DNA of 64,000 nucleotides from Iodidimonas muriae (lineage in GTDB: Bacteria; Pseudomonadota; Alphaproteobacteria; Sphingomonadales; Rhodothalassiaceae): positions 1 through 64,000 of the forward strand of contig NZ_BMOV01000011.1 in the NCBI RefSeq assembly GCF_014647255.1, given 5' to 3'. The position numbers and the translations under genes are program-made. Shown piece by piece: positions 18,250-27,505 of this stretch. The notes under the pieces are model-generated. The model searched no databases and had not been told where the DNA came from. It saw only the letters and a list, made by a program, of their open reading frames with translations. Numbering within the stretch: position 1 is the first letter of the stretch; each line of letters starts with the position of its first letter.

Positions 18250-19206
18250 TCAAGGATGCCGAAAGCCGCCCGCTCCCCACGCCCGGCTTGTGCTGTCTTC
18301 TTCCACCACAATCACCGCATCGCCCTTTTCCACACTACCAATGTCCATAATCGGCACATTGGCCGATTTTGCGGCAGCCTTTATCGCATCGGCATTTTCT
18401 GGCGGCGCGGTAAAGGCCAGCTCATAATCATCGCCGCCGGTCAGCACCGTTCGCAATAGATCGGGGTTATCCGCAAGCATATGTCGCGCGGCATCAGACA
18501 AAGGCAGGCGGCGCGCCTCAATGCGCATCCCCACCCGGCTTTGCGCACATATATGGCCCAGATCGGCAATCAATCCATCGGAAATATCGAGGGCCGCACT
18601 GGCAAGGCCCACAAGATTCGCGCCCAAGGCCAAGCGCGGCAAAGGCACATGATAGCGACGGACCAGCGCCGCATCAGAGGGACAGTCCCCCATAAGGCAT
18701 TTAAGGCCAAGAGCCGCATCACCAATGGTGCCGCTTACAAAAACCAGATCCCCCGGCTTGGCACCGTTCCTGCGCAGGGCCTGTCCTTTTTCCACATATC
18801 CAATGGCGGTCAATGACAAAACAAGTTTGCCCGCCCCGGATACCGTATCGCCTCCATAAAGGGCGATGCCGAATTTTTTCTGATCTTCCAAAAGCCCCTT
18901 GGAAAGCTCTGTGGCAAGGCCGCTATCCAATGTATCCGGAAAGGCCAGGCCCAACAAATAGCCCAAAGGCTTTGCCCCCATGGCCGCCAGATCGGACAGG
19001 TTCACCCGCAATAATTTGCGCGCCACCAGATCCATTGGGTCGTTGGAGAAAAAATGCCGCCCCGACACCATCATGTCTTTGGTGACCACCAGATCATAGC
19101 CATCGGGCGGTGAAAAAAGAGCCGCATCATCTCCCAAACCTAGGGCGGGAGAGCCGCTTGTGGTCAAGCGGGAAAAAATGCTGTCGATCAGAGAAAATTC
19201 ATCCAT
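18250..19206 (-). CDS. thiL: thiamine-monophosphate kinase
   Basis: A 318-residue ATP-dependent kinase of the PurM/ThiL fold that makes thiamine diphosphate from thiamine monophosphate. Visible motifs are GLGDDAALF near the N-terminus, VVTKDMMVSGRHF, RKLLRVNLSDLAAMGAKP, LYGGDTV and DISDGLIADLGHI. It is followed by the FliL-like gene and preceded by nusB across about 54 bases. NusB-ThiL adjacency is widespread in proteobacteria. Confidence 0.96.
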   Translation of the reverse strand: MDEFSLIDSIFSRLTTSGSPALGLGDDAALFSPPDGYDLVVTKDMMVSGRHFFSNDPMDLVARKLLRVNLSDLAAMGAKPLGYLLGLAFPDTLDSGLATELSKGLLEDQKKFGIALYGGDTVSGAGKLVLSLTAIGYVEKGQALRRNGAKPGDLVFVSGTIGDAALGLKCLMGDCPSDAALVRRYHVPLPRLALGANLVGLASAALDISDGLIADLGHICAQSRVGMRIEARRLPLSDAARHMLADNPDLLRTVLTGGDDYELAFTAPPENADAIKAAAKSANVPIMDIGSVEKGDAVIVVEEDSTSRAWGAGGFRHP

Positions 19207-19260
19207 CCGTCAAATCCCCGATCCAAACCCGCCTTGTTTTCGCGCTCTTGGCGAAAAAGC

Positions 19261-19758
19261 TCAGGACCGGATATCGCGGGCCAGCCGGTCCAGCACTCCA
19301 TTGGCGAAAGCCGGCTCTGCCCCGTCAAAAAAGGCATGGGCCACATCCATATATTCATTGATGACCACAGCCGTGGGCACATCGGGACGCGCGGTCAGTT
19401 CATAGGTGGCGGCACGCAGGATCGCCCGCAACACCGATTCCAGCCGATCCAGCGGCCAATTGGCAGCCAATGCGCCTTTCAGCTTGTCATCGATGCTGTG
19501 CACCTGTTCGATGGTTCCCAGCACAATATCGGCGAACAGATTCTGGTCCGCATCCGCATATTGATCGCCTTCGATTTCCCGCCCCAAACGAAAGGCGCGA
19601 AATTCTGTGACCACATGGCGTGGATCGGCATCGGGATTGTGCTCAAGCTGATAAAGTGCCTGAACCGCACCAAGCCGCGCCGCTGAACGCGCCCCACCGG
19701 ATGGCTTCTTTCCCTTGCGGGGCCGTGCCGGGCCTTGTGCGGCTTGCTTTTCGGTCAT
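19261..19758 (-). CDS. nusB: transcription antitermination factor NusB
   Basis: A 165-residue all-helical protein with a basic N-terminal tail (RPRKGKKPSGGARSAARLGAVQALYQLE) and the family segments LDRLESVLRAILRAATYEL and NEYMDVAHAFFDG. With NusE (S10) it binds boxA of rRNA leaders, which relates to the boxA-like site at 60-71. Its start overlaps the ribH stop by four bases. Confidence 0.95.
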   Translation of the reverse strand: MTEKQAAQGPARPRKGKKPSGGARSAARLGAVQALYQLEHNPDADPRHVVTEFRAFRLGREIEGDQYADADQNLFADIVLGTIEQVHSIDDKLKGALAANWPLDRLESVLRAILRAATYELTARPDVPTAVVINEYMDVAHAFFDGAEPAFANGVLDRLARDIRS

Positions 19759-20213
19759 GCCTTCACTCCAAAACGCCGTTTCAAACCCGCCATTGCCAAC
19801 GCCGCTTCACTGGCGGCACGGCCTTTATTGCCGCGCTTGCGATCGGCCCGGGCCCATGCCTGATCGCCATTTTCCACGGTCAATATGCCATAGCCTATGG
19901 CCAAATGGTCGCGGATAGCCAGATCTTGCAAGCCCCGCGCACTTTCCCCGCACACATAATCATAGTGGCTGGTTTCGCCACGAATAACGACACCCAAAGC
20001 CACATAGGCATCATAGCGCGGGCCGGTGCCGTTTTTCCTCGCTTGATCGGCAAAGGCGATAGCGGCAGGAATTTCAAACGCGCCGGGAACCTGAATACGG
20101 TCCACATGCACGCCCTTGGCGCTTAAAAATTCTGCGGCGCCAGCATAAAGCTCATCGGCGAGGTCTTCGTAAAAGCGCGCTTCTACGATCAATAGGTTCA
20201 AGGGGTCTGCCAT
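19755..20213 (-). CDS. ribH: 6,7-dimethyl-8-ribityllumazine synthase
   Basis: A protein of about 152 residues, the penultimate enzyme of riboflavin synthesis. It condenses the RibA/RibD pyrimidine product with dihydroxybutanone phosphate. Recognised segments are VEARFYEDLADELYAGA, VPGAFEIPAA (substrate loop), ALGVVIRGETSHYDYVC with the catalytic His, and GYGILTVENGDQAWARA. The ATG at 20213 is preferred to a TTG at 20222 that abuts the ribBA stop. It is coupled to nusB downstream. Confidence 0.96.
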   Translation of the reverse strand: MADPLNLLIVEARFYEDLADELYAGAAEFLSAKGVHVDRIQVPGAFEIPAAIAFADQARKNGTGPRYDAYVALGVVIRGETSHYDYVCGESARGLQDLAIRDHLAIGYGILTVENGDQAWARADRKRGNKGRAASEAALAMAGLKRRFGVKA

Positions 20214-20222
20214 TATGTTCAA

Positions 20223-21344
20223 TCAGCCGTCTAAGGGGATGGTGCGTTGTTCTACGATATTGAGGCCATAGCCCTCAAGTCCAACGATGTTATGTTGCGT
20301 ATTGGATAAAAGCACAAGATCACGCACACCAAGATCCAAAAGAATCTGCGCCCCGATGCCATAATCCCGCAAGGCGGCTGCCGTCGCCACCGCTTGCTTT
20401 TTCTTAGGCGTGCTGCGGGCCTGCATTTCCTGCGTCAGGCGATCAGGCCGCACATCGCGGATAATCACCACAATGCCGCGCCCTTCCTTGCCGATACAGC
20501 GCATGGCCTGATGCAGCTGTCCGGCCCGGCCATTGTCTTCGGCCAGAATATCATCAAACAGGCTGATGGCATGCATCCGCACCAAGACAGGGTCGGGTCC
20601 GCTCAGATCCCCTTTCACCAAAACGATATGTTCCGCATATTCGGCGCGATTGACATAGGTTTTCATCTGCCATTCGCCGCCATAAAGGCTGGTGATTTCG
20701 GTTTCGCTTACCGCATCCACAAGGCTGTCATTCTTCAGGCGATAAGCAATCAGATCGCGGATGGTGGCCACTTTCAGCCCATGAAGCTGCGCAAAGCCCA
20801 TCAGATCGGGCAACCGCGCCATGGTGCCATCTTCATTCATGATCTCGCAGATCACCGACGAGGGATTAAGCCCCGCCAGCCGTGAAATATCCACCGAGGC
20901 TTCCGTATGACCGGCGCGCACCAGAACCCCGCCATCGCGGGCCACCAATGGAAACACATGGCCCGGCGTTGCCAGATCATCGCGGCCACGGGCGCTATCA
21001 ATGGCCACCTGAATGGTCCGGGCGCGATCCGCGGCGGAAATCCCCGTTGTCACCCCTTCGCGGGCTTCAATAGAAACGGTGAAGGCGGTTTGATGGCGGC
21101 TGGCATTTTCCTGGCTCATCAAGGACAAACCAAGATCTTCCGCCCGCTGCCGGGTCAGGGACAGGCAAATAAGGCCCCGGCCATGCTTGGCCATGAAATT
21201 GATCGCTTCAGGCGTTGCCATTTGTGCCGGGATAATCAGATCACCCTCATTTTCCCGGTCTTCATCATCCACCAGAATGAACATGCGTCCATTACGGGCA
21301 TCTTCGATTACCTCTTCGATGCTGGACAAAAAACTCTCGGACAT
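20223..21344 (-). CDS. ribB: 3,4-dihydroxy-2-butanone-4-phosphate synthase with degenerate GTP cyclohydrolase II domain
   Basis: A 373-residue two-domain protein. The N-terminal ~200 residues are a complete RibB with the acidic metal and substrate site DEDRENEGDLI (residues 27-37) and GHTEASVDISRLAGL. The C-terminal ~170 residues align with GTP cyclohydrolase II. However, the three zinc cysteines are gone: the expected C-x10-C-x-C stretch reads MHAISLFDDILAEDNGRAGQ. The GHEGRGIGL loop is also absent. So the RibA half is probably inactive for GTP, a state described for other proteobacterial RibBA-like proteins. Riboflavin synthesis would then need a separate RibA elsewhere. Confidence 0.92.
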   Translation of the reverse strand: MSESFLSSIEEVIEDARNGRMFILVDDEDRENEGDLIIPAQMATPEAINFMAKHGRGLICLSLTRQRAEDLGLSLMSQENASRHQTAFTVSIEAREGVTTGISAADRARTIQVAIDSARGRDDLATPGHVFPLVARDGGVLVRAGHTEASVDISRLAGLNPSSVICEIMNEDGTMARLPDLMGFAQLHGLKVATIRDLIAYRLKNDSLVDAVSETEITSLYGGEWQMKTYVNRAEYAEHIVLVKGDLSGPDPVLVRMHAISLFDDILAEDNGRAGQLHQAMRCIGKEGRGIVVIIRDVRPDRLTQEMQARSTPKKKQAVATAAALRDYGIGAQILLDLGVRDLVLLSNTQHNIVGLEGYGLNIVEQRTIPLDG

Positions 21345-21380
21345 TCACGTCCCTTTCCAATAGTCACTCGCGCTCAAACG

Positions 21381-21989
21381 TCAATCACGGCCTGAAAGTC
21401 GGGCGAGATAACGCGCAAGAATATCAATTTCCAGATTCACCCGGTCGCCTTCACCAGCATCACGAAAAGACGTTTCCATCAAAGTGTGCGGGATCATATT
21501 CACCGAAAAAGCCGCACCGGGCGGATCGGACACCGCATTCACCGTCAATGACACGCCATTCACCGTGACCGACCCCTTGCGGGCGATATAGGGAGCGATA
21601 TCATCGGGCATGGAAAACAAAATCTCTTTCGAGCCTGCCTTGGGAGTGATTTCAAGGATTTCCCCCACTCCGTCCACATGGCCACTAACGATATGGCCGC
21701 CCATTTCATCGCCAACCCGCAAAGAGCGTTCAAGATTCACAGCCACACCGGGCCGCCAATCGCCCAAAGCTGTGCAAGACAAGGTCTCCCGGCTCACATC
21801 CACGGCAAACCAGCCCGTTGATTGATCCTGCCCCTTATCCACCACTGTCAGGCACACACCCGCACAGGCAATGGACGCCCCAAGATCGATGCTTTGGGTG
21901 TCATAAGCTGTTTCGATCACGATGCGCACATCGCCTTTTTGCTCAACCGAGCGGATACGCCCCACATCGGTGACAATTCCTGTGAACAT
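21381..21989 (-). CDS. ribE: riboflavin synthase alpha chain
   Basis: A 202-residue enzyme with two similar lumazine-binding halves. It transfers a four-carbon unit between two lumazines to give riboflavin. The start MFTGIVTDVG is diagnostic, the first half ends near HIVSGHVDGVG and the second contains KGSVTVNGVSLTVNAV. It lies 17 bases after ribD and 36 before ribB, inside the rib cluster. Confidence 0.96.
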   Translation of the reverse strand: MFTGIVTDVGRIRSVEQKGDVRIVIETAYDTQSIDLGASIACAGVCLTVVDKGQDQSTGWFAVDVSRETLSCTALGDWRPGVAVNLERSLRVGDEMGGHIVSGHVDGVGEILEITPKAGSKEILFSMPDDIAPYIARKGSVTVNGVSLTVNAVSDPPGAAFSVNMIPHTLMETSFRDAGEGDRVNLEIDILARYLARLSGRD

Positions 21990-22006
21990 CCGAGCTCCTT
22001 ACATGG

Positions 22007-23083
22007 TCAGGCGCGTACATAAACCGACAAAGCGTCTTCGCCAAGGGTCCGTTCTGAAATCTTGCGAAAATGCGGGGCATCCGCCATCACATCCTGAACA
22101 GACAGCCCCGCAACGGAAGCCCGCCCATCTGCACCGATCAGCTTGGGCGCCGTATAAAGATAAAGCCGATCCACCAGCCCTGCCCGCAAAAACGCGGCCG
22201 TGATCGCGGCCCCTCCTTCAACCAAAAGCCGGGTGATCCCCCTTTGCCCCAGCTTATGGGACAAATCTTTGACACAAGGGTGGCCGGTTTCATCCCCATC
22301 TACGGCAATGATCTGTCCCTGGGCTTCTTGATGGGCACTATCCGCATTTTTTTTCGTATTTTTGATGGTGCTCCACCAATATCGGGGCAAATCGGCAGGC
22401 GGGCGTGTAGTCATCAGAATTTTTTGGGGGGAACGATCTTCCAGCCCCGGCACCCGACAATCCAAAGATGGCCGGTCAGCGCGATAGGTGCCAGCGCCGA
22501 CCAGAATGGCGTCATGGCTGGCGCGCAGCATATGCCCATGGTGGCGGGCCGCAACGCCGGTGATCCATTTGCTGTGGCCGGTGCTGCTGGCGATACACCC
22601 GTCCAAAGATTGAGCAATCTTGCACGCAATCATCGGGCGGCCTTTGCGCACCTTCAGGAAAAACCCTTGATGGCTATCGACGGCGCGATCCCCAAGCAGC
22701 CCCATATCCACATGAAGGCCCGCCTGTTGCAGCCGGGCAATGCCCTGGCCATTGGTACGCGGATCAGGGTCCCCCACCGCCACCACGACATGAGAAATTC
22801 CGGCCGCAATCAAGGCATCGGCACAAGGGGGTGTGCGGCCATGATGGGCGCAAGGCTCCAAGGTGACATAGGCGGTTGCGCCCTTTGCCGCCGCTCCGGC
22901 CTGTGCCAGCGCCACGGTTTCCGCATGGGGCCTGCCACCCGGCGCCGTCCAGCCACGCCCCACCACATGGCCATCCCGCACGATCACACAGCCCACCGCC
23001 GGATTGGGGGCAACCCGGCCCAAGCCCCGCGCCCCAAGGCGCAAGGCCATGTCCATAAATTTCGGGTCGGGCGGCGCAATCAC
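22007..23083 (-). CDS. ribD: bifunctional pyrimidine deaminase/reductase RibD
   Basis: A 358-residue enzyme for the second and third steps of the riboflavin pathway. The N-terminal deaminase has the zinc site HAE (in GRPHAETVALAQ) and PCAHHGRTPPC. The C-terminal reductase has KIAQSLDGCIA, HMLRASHDAILVGAGTYRADRP and LLVEGGAAITAAFL. A short Asn/Lys-rich stretch (residues ~235-255, around STIKNTKKNADS) looks like a lineage-specific loop. It starts nine bases after nrdR. Confidence 0.96.
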   Translation of the reverse strand: MIAPPDPKFMDMALRLGARGLGRVAPNPAVGCVIVRDGHVVGRGWTAPGGRPHAETVALAQAGAAAKGATAYVTLEPCAHHGRTPPCADALIAAGISHVVVAVGDPDPRTNGQGIARLQQAGLHVDMGLLGDRAVDSHQGFFLKVRKGRPMIACKIAQSLDGCIASSTGHSKWITGVAARHHGHMLRASHDAILVGAGTYRADRPSLDCRVPGLEDRSPQKILMTTRPPADLPRYWWSTIKNTKKNADSAHQEAQGQIIAVDGDETGHPCVKDLSHKLGQRGITRLLVEGGAAITAAFLRAGLVDRLYLYTAPKLIGADGRASVAGLSVQDVMADAPHFRKISERTLGEDALSVYVRA

Positions 23084-23092
23084 GGCATTGGC

Positions 23093-23575
23093 CTAATCGT
23101 CAACAGGGGCGGGTTTTTCCTCTTCCCCTTGCAAGGTGGAAAGGAAATTCTCGAAATCCTGTGCTTCGCGGAAATTCCGATAGACCGAGGCATAGCGCAC
23201 ATAGGCCACCTGATCGAGATTGGAAAGCGCGTCCATCACCAACTCGCCGATGGCATCGGTTTCCACCTCGCTTTCGCCTAAGGATTCCAGCCTGCGCACC
23301 AAGCCATTGACCATACGCTCTACCCGATCCGGCTCCACCGGGCGCTTGCGCAGGGCAATATCAATGGACCGTTGCAGCTTATCCCGCTCAAAGGGAACGC
23401 GCCGCCCATTGCGCTTGAGCACGATCAATTCGCGCAATTGCACCCGTTCAAACGTGGTGAAACGCGCCACACAGCCCGGACAAAACCGGCGACGGCGAAT
23501 GGCCGACCGGTCCTCTGTGGGGCGGCTATCTTTGACTTGCGTATCTTCATTTCCGCAAAATGGGCAGCGCATCAT
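23093..23575 (-). CDS. nrdR: transcriptional repressor NrdR
   Basis: A 160-residue repressor of ribonucleotide reductase genes. The N-terminal zinc ribbon is CPFC…CPGC, and it continues into an ATP-cone domain ([34 protein letters not shown]). The position between glyA and ribD is the usual one for alphaproteobacteria. No nrd genes are in the window, so its targets lie elsewhere. Confidence 0.97.
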   Translation of the reverse strand: MMRCPFCGNEDTQVKDSRPTEDRSAIRRRRFCPGCVARFTTFERVQLRELIVLKRNGRRVPFERDKLQRSIDIALRKRPVEPDRVERMVNGLVRRLESLGESEVETDAIGELVMDALSNLDQVAYVRYASVYRNFREAQDFENFLSTLQGEEEKPAPVDD

Positions 23576-23639
23576 GGTCCCCTTGTCGCAAATCCCGGGT
23601 CAATAGCGTAAAGGCCGGGCCGAAATCAAAAAGCGTGGA

Positions 23640-24950
23640 TCAAAACCCGGAATAGATGGGGAACGTCTCACACAAGGCTTTCACTCGGCCTCGCACATCC
23701 GCTTCGATGGCTCCATTATCCGCACCATTCCGGGCCAGACCTTCAAGAATTTCCGTGATCCAATCGCCCACAAGCTGGAACTCGGAGACCCCGAATCCCC
23801 GCGTGGTACAGGCCGGTGTGCCAAGGCGAATACCGGATGTGATGAATGGCTTTTGCGGATCGAAGGGAACGCCGTTTTTATTGCAGGTAATACCCGAGCG
23901 TTCCAAAGCTTCATCGGCTGCTTTGCCGGTAATGCCCTTGGGCCGCAGGTCCACCAGAACCAGATGCGTATCGGTGCCGCCCGACACCAGATCAAACCCT
24001 TTTTCCCGCAAACGTTCCCCCAAGGCCTGGGCGTTTTCCACCACCGATGCCGCATATGCCTTGAAACCGGGGCGCAAGGCTTCACCAAAGGCCACCGCTT
24101 TCGCCGCAATCACATGCATCAAGGGGCCGCCCTGAAGGCCGGGAAACACCGCCGAATTGATCTTTTTGCCCAGATCTTCATCATTGGACAAAATCATCCC
24201 GCCACGGGGGCCGCGCAGGGTTTTATGGGTGGTGGTGGTCACCACATGGGCATGGGGCAAGGGGCTTGGATGCACGCCGCCCGCAACCAATCCGGCGAAA
24301 TGCGCCATATCCACAAAAAGATAGGCATCTACAGAATCGGCAATCTCGCGGAAGCGGGCAAAATCAATATGGCGCGAATAGGCCGACCCACCGGCGATAA
24401 TCATGCGCGGTTTATGCTGACGCGCCAAAGACTGCACTTCATCATAATCGATCAAGCCATCTTCACGGCGCACACCATATTGCACCGCATTAAACCATTT
24501 TCCCGAAAGCGCAGGCTTTGCCCCATGGGTCAAATGGCCACCCGCATCCAAAGACATGCCCAAAATGGTATCGCCCGGTTGCAAAAGCGCCAACATCACC
24601 GCACCATTGGCTTGGGCACCGGAATGGGGCTGAACATTGGCAAAGGCGCAATTGAACAGCTTTTTGGCCCGGTCAATGGCCAGCTTTTCCGCGACATCCA
24701 CATGCTCGCAGCCCTGATAATAGCGACGGCCGGGATAGCCTTCGGCATATTTATTGGTCAGCACCGAGCCTTGCGCTTCCAAAACCGCACGGCTGACAAT
24801 GTTTTCCGAGGCAATCAGCTCGATCTGTGACTGCTGGCGGCCAAGCTCGTTCTTGATCGCTGCAGCAAGATCAGGATCGGACTGGGCCAAAGGCGCATCG
24901 AAAAATCCATCCATATCGGATCGGGAAACACTCTTCAGGGTGGTGGACAT
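23640..24950 (-). CDS. glyA: serine hydroxymethyltransferase
   Basis: A 436-residue PLP enzyme that interconverts serine and glycine and charges tetrahydrofolate with a one-carbon unit. The PLP lysine is in [16 protein letters not shown]. Other family segments are [39 protein letters not shown] and [12 protein letters not shown]. Length is normal. It follows rpiB by 27 bases and precedes nrdR. Confidence 0.97.
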   Translation of the reverse strand: MSTTLKSVSRSDMDGFFDAPLAQSDPDLAAAIKNELGRQQSQIELIASENIVSRAVLEAQGSVLTNKYAEGYPGRRYYQGCEHVDVAEKLAIDRAKKLFNCAFANVQPHSGAQANGAVMLALLQPGDTILGMSLDAGGHLTHGAKPALSGKWFNAVQYGVRREDGLIDYDEVQSLARQHKPRMIIAGGSAYSRHIDFARFREIADSVDAYLFVDMAHFAGLVAGGVHPSPLPHAHVVTTTTHKTLRGPRGGMILSNDEDLGKKINSAVFPGLQGGPLMHVIAAKAVAFGEALRPGFKAYAASVVENAQALGERLREKGFDLVSGGTDTHLVLVDLRPKGITGKAADEALERSGITCNKNGVPFDPQKPFITSGIRLGTPACTTRGFGVSEFQLVGDWITEILEGLARNGADNGAIEADVRGRVKALCETFPIYSGF

Positions 24951-24977
24951 AAAGCCTTTTCCTTTTTTCGCTGTCGG

Positions 24978-25436
24978 TCAGCACGATGTCTTTTGCGGAA
25001 CGCTGCCAAGTTTATCAACCCGGCGCTGATGGCGCCCGCCTTCAAACGGCGTGTCGAGAAACGCATCCAGAATTGTGGTGGCCATCGCCTCTCCGATCAA
25101 GCGACCGCCCAGGGCCAATACATTGGCATCATTATGCTGGCGCGCCAATTGCGCCGATAGCGGCTCGCTACACAAAGCGCATCGCACAGATGGATAACGG
25201 TTGGCGGCCATGGAAATACCAATTCCCGATCCGCACACAACCAAACCGAAAGGCACGCGCCCTTCGGTAATCACCTTGGCCAAAGCATATCCATAATCGG
25301 GATAATCCACAGACTCCCCATCATGGGTTCCCAGATCCGTCACCGTCCAACCGCGCGTTTCCAGATGGGCGATCAACTGTGTTTTCAAAGCCAATCCCGC
25401 ATGGTCTGCGGCAACGGCAATGCTGTGTTCAGCCAT
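24978..25436 (-). CDS. rpiB: ribose-5-phosphate isomerase B
   Basis: A 152-residue RpiB/LacAB-family isomerase (ribose-5-phosphate to ribulose-5-phosphate). It supplies the pentose phosphate that the rib genes downstream need. Marks are VAADHAGLALKTQLIAHLE, the catalytic Cys in GLVVCGSGIGISMAANR and HNDANVLALGGRLIG. It is the first gene of the long leftward cluster running to hppA, so its upstream region (25437-25754) should carry the cluster promoter. Confidence 0.96.
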   Translation of the reverse strand: MAEHSIAVAADHAGLALKTQLIAHLETRGWTVTDLGTHDGESVDYPDYGYALAKVITEGRVPFGLVVCGSGIGISMAANRYPSVRCALCSEPLSAQLARQHNDANVLALGGRLIGEAMATTILDAFLDTPFEGGRHQRRVDKLGSVPQKTSC

Positions 25437-25754
25437 AGCGATGCTTTCCCGGTCAACAAGGAGAAATCAATGAAGCGCATTATCGCATACGCCTAGCTGC
25501 GGTCATACCACAAGCTTTTCAGTCCCGCCAAGCAACCACTGGCATATCAAATCCGCTATGATGAAATATTGCTCCAATGACCCGCCTAAAGAATAAAAAG
25601 TGCGCCTTTGAAGAAAATGCCGTGTAAAGACACGCCAGAAAGATGATTAACGTAAATTAATAATATGAAATGTTACAAAATCTAATATTTCTTGAACGAA
25701 TTTTTCTATATTGTATGAAGTGACACATGCTTTGCAGTTTCAGGATGACGCGAG
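25437..25754. promoter_or_regulatory. AT-rich divergent region between rpiB and mucR
   Basis: There are 318 bases without a gene, and AT content rises toward mucR. It holds TTAACGTAAATTAA (25647-25660, TTAA-N6-TTAA), the same spacing as the element upstream of ctrA. It also has a weak promoter match TTGAAC (25692-25697) with TATGAA 16 bases on, reading toward mucR. AT-rich stretches of this kind are the usual target of MucR/Ros proteins, so autoregulation is plausible. Confidence 0.35.
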
Positions 25755-26192
25755 ATGATTGATAGCAATAAGAAAAATCAACAAGACTCAGAAAATCTAA
25801 ACAGAGTCGCCGACATTGTAACCGCTTATATCAGCAACAATCCGGTACCGCCTTCGCAAATACCGGAGATCATTGCGTCCGTTCATCGCAGCCTTCACAC
25901 GCTTGCCCATGACGCAGCAGCCGCCCAGACGGAGCCGCAAAAGCCTGCTGTTTCTCCCAAGAAATCCATTACCGACGATTTCATCATTTGCCTGGAAGAT
26001 GGCAAGAAGCTGAAAATGCTGAAACGCTATTTGCGGTCCAAATATAATATGACCCCGGATGAATATCGGGCGAAATGGGATCTGCCTGCCGATTACCCAA
26101 TGGTCGCCCCCAACTATGCCAAGCGGCGGTCGGAATTTGCCAAACAGATCGGCCTTGGCAAAAGCGGGCGCGGTGGCCGTAAAAAGCGCTGA
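25755..26192 (+). CDS. MucR/Ros family transcriptional regulator with degenerate zinc finger
   Basis: A 145-residue protein. The C-terminal half is clearly MucR/Ros: FIICLEDGKKLKMLK, NMTPDEYRAKWDLPADYPMVAPNYAKRRSEFAKQIGLG. Ros binds zinc with C79, C82, H92 and H97. Here the equivalent residues are C79, D82, Y92 and Y97, so only one ligand remains. Zinc-free relatives that still bind DNA are known in Mesorhizobium. MucR proteins are H-NS-like silencers that bind AT-rich DNA and control cell-surface, motility and cell-cycle genes. The basic tail GRGGRKKR may aid DNA binding. Confidence 0.93.
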   Translation: MIDSNKKNQQDSENLNRVADIVTAYISNNPVPPSQIPEIIASVHRSLHTLAHDAAAAQTEPQKPAVSPKKSITDDFIICLEDGKKLKMLKRYLRSKYNMTPDEYRAKWDLPADYPMVAPNYAKRRSEFAKQIGLGKSGRGGRKKR

Positions 26193-26244
26193 TCCGCTCC
26201 GGCCATTTCCTCCCTGTTTTTCACCTGATTGTCCCTGTCCGTTT

Positions 26245-26325
26245 TTTGTGACCACGTGAACACGCTGTCACAAATCCTTGCAAGCGTGCGCGAAGGATTG
26301 ACCTTGCGCCGCACCTGTTTATGGT
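26245..26325 (+). promoter_or_regulatory. candidate promoter and inverted repeats upstream of the valine-degradation genes
   Basis: TTTGTGAC (26245-26252) and GTCACAAA (26267-26274) form a perfect 8-base inverted repeat. Directly after it, AATCCTT (26273-26279) and AAGGATT (26293-26299) form a second one. The latter runs into TTGACC (26298-26303), and TATGGT lies 16 bases on (26320-26325). A transcript from there would start about 30 bases before the acyl-CoA dehydrogenase. The regulator is unknown. Confidence 0.4.
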
Positions 26326-26362
26326 CCGCCCATTCGATGCTGCTAATAAGAAAGGGTGTGCC

Positions 26363-27505
26363 GTGGACTTTCATCTAACCGAAGAACAATCGCTGATCCG
26401 CGACATGGCCCGCCAGTTTGCCCAAGAACGGTTGCTGCCCTTTGCCGCCCTTTGGGATGAAGAAAAAACCTTCCCCGTCGACGCCATGCGCGCTGCAGCG
26501 GAATTGGGCTTTGCGGCTATTTATGTCAGTGAAGACCATGGCGGGGTTGGCCTGAGCCGGCTGGAATCGGCGTTGATCATGGAACAGCTTGCCTATGGCT
26601 GTCCCTCCACCGCTGCTTATATTTCCATCCACAATATGGCCAATTGGATGATTGCCCAATTCGGCAATGATGAACAACGGGCACGCTGGGTGGGCGATCT
26701 CTCCGAAATGAAGCGCTTTGCCAGCTATTGTCTTACCGAACCGTCTGCCGGGTCTGATGCCGCCTCTCTAAAAACCCGCGCCGTGCGCGACGGGGATCAT
26801 TATGTGCTCAATGGCGCCAAAGCGTTCATTTCCGGAGCGGGCGATATGGGGGCCGATATTTATGTGTGCATGGTGCGCACCGGCGGTGATGGGCCCAAGG
26901 GCATTTCCTGCATTGTCGTGGAAAAAGGCACCGAAGGCCTGAGCTTCGGCGCACAGGAACGAAAGCTGGGCTGGCATTCACAGCCCACAGCATCGGTCAA
27001 TTTCGATGCGTGCCGTGTGCCGGTGGCCAATCTGATTGGCGCGGAAGGCGATGGCTTTAAAATCGCCATGCAAGGGCTGGATGGGGGCCGCCTGAATATC
27101 GGTGCCTGTTCTCTTGGCGGAGCGCAATTTGCACTGGATACAGCCATTGATTATGTGAAGGAGCGCCAGCAATTTGGCCGCCCCATCGCCGATTTTCAGG
27201 CCACCCAATTCAAGATCGCCGATATGGCGACCGAATTGGAGGCGGCCCGCCTGTTGCTTTATGCAGCCGCGCAAAAAGTGTCGGAAAAAGCGCCGGACGG
27301 CACCCAATATGCCGCCATGGCCAAGCGCTTTGCCACCGATACCGGTTTCGATGTGGCCAACCGCGCCCTGCAACTCCATGGCGGGTACGGCTATTTGATG
27401 GATTATCCCATTGAACGGGTGCTGAGGGACCTTCGCGTCCATCAAATTCTGGAAGGCACCAACGAGATCATGCGGGTGATTGCCGCCAGACGCTTGCTTG
27501 GGTGA
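26363..27505 (+). CDS. acyl-CoA dehydrogenase, probably isobutyryl-CoA dehydrogenase
   Basis: A 380-residue FAD enzyme with the acyl-CoA dehydrogenase fold. Segments are YCLTEPSAGSDAASLKTRA, GGRLNIGACSLGGAQFALD and the C-terminal catalytic Glu in HQILEGTNEIMRVI. The two genes after it (3-hydroxyisobutyryl-CoA hydrolase and dehydrogenase) make isobutyryl-CoA of the valine pathway the likely substrate, as in the ACAD8 group. The start is GTG at 26363 with AAAGGG at 26351-26356. An ATG at 26321 lies within the likely promoter. Confidence 0.92.
   Translation: MDFHLTEEQSLIRDMARQFAQERLLPFAALWDEEKTFPVDAMRAAAELGFAAIYVSEDHGGVGLSRLESALIMEQLAYGCPSTAAYISIHNMANWMIAQFGNDEQRARWVGDLSEMKRFASYCLTEPSAGSDAASLKTRAVRDGDHYVLNGAKAFISGAGDMGADIYVCMVRTGGDGPKGISCIVVEKGTEGLSFGAQERKLGWHSQPTASVNFDACRVPVANLIGAEGDGFKIAMQGLDGGRLNIGACSLGGAQFALDTAIDYVKERQQFGRPIADFQATQFKIADMATELEAARLLLYAAAQKVSEKAPDGTQYAAMAKRFATDTGFDVANRALQLHGGYGYLMDYPIERVLRDLRVHQILEGTNEIMRVIAARRLLG

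Noticed and set aside
20214-20400. possible FMN riboswitch for the rib genes
   Set aside because: The rib genes are packed with gaps of at most a few dozen bases, too short for an RFN element, and no conserved RFN stems were seen.
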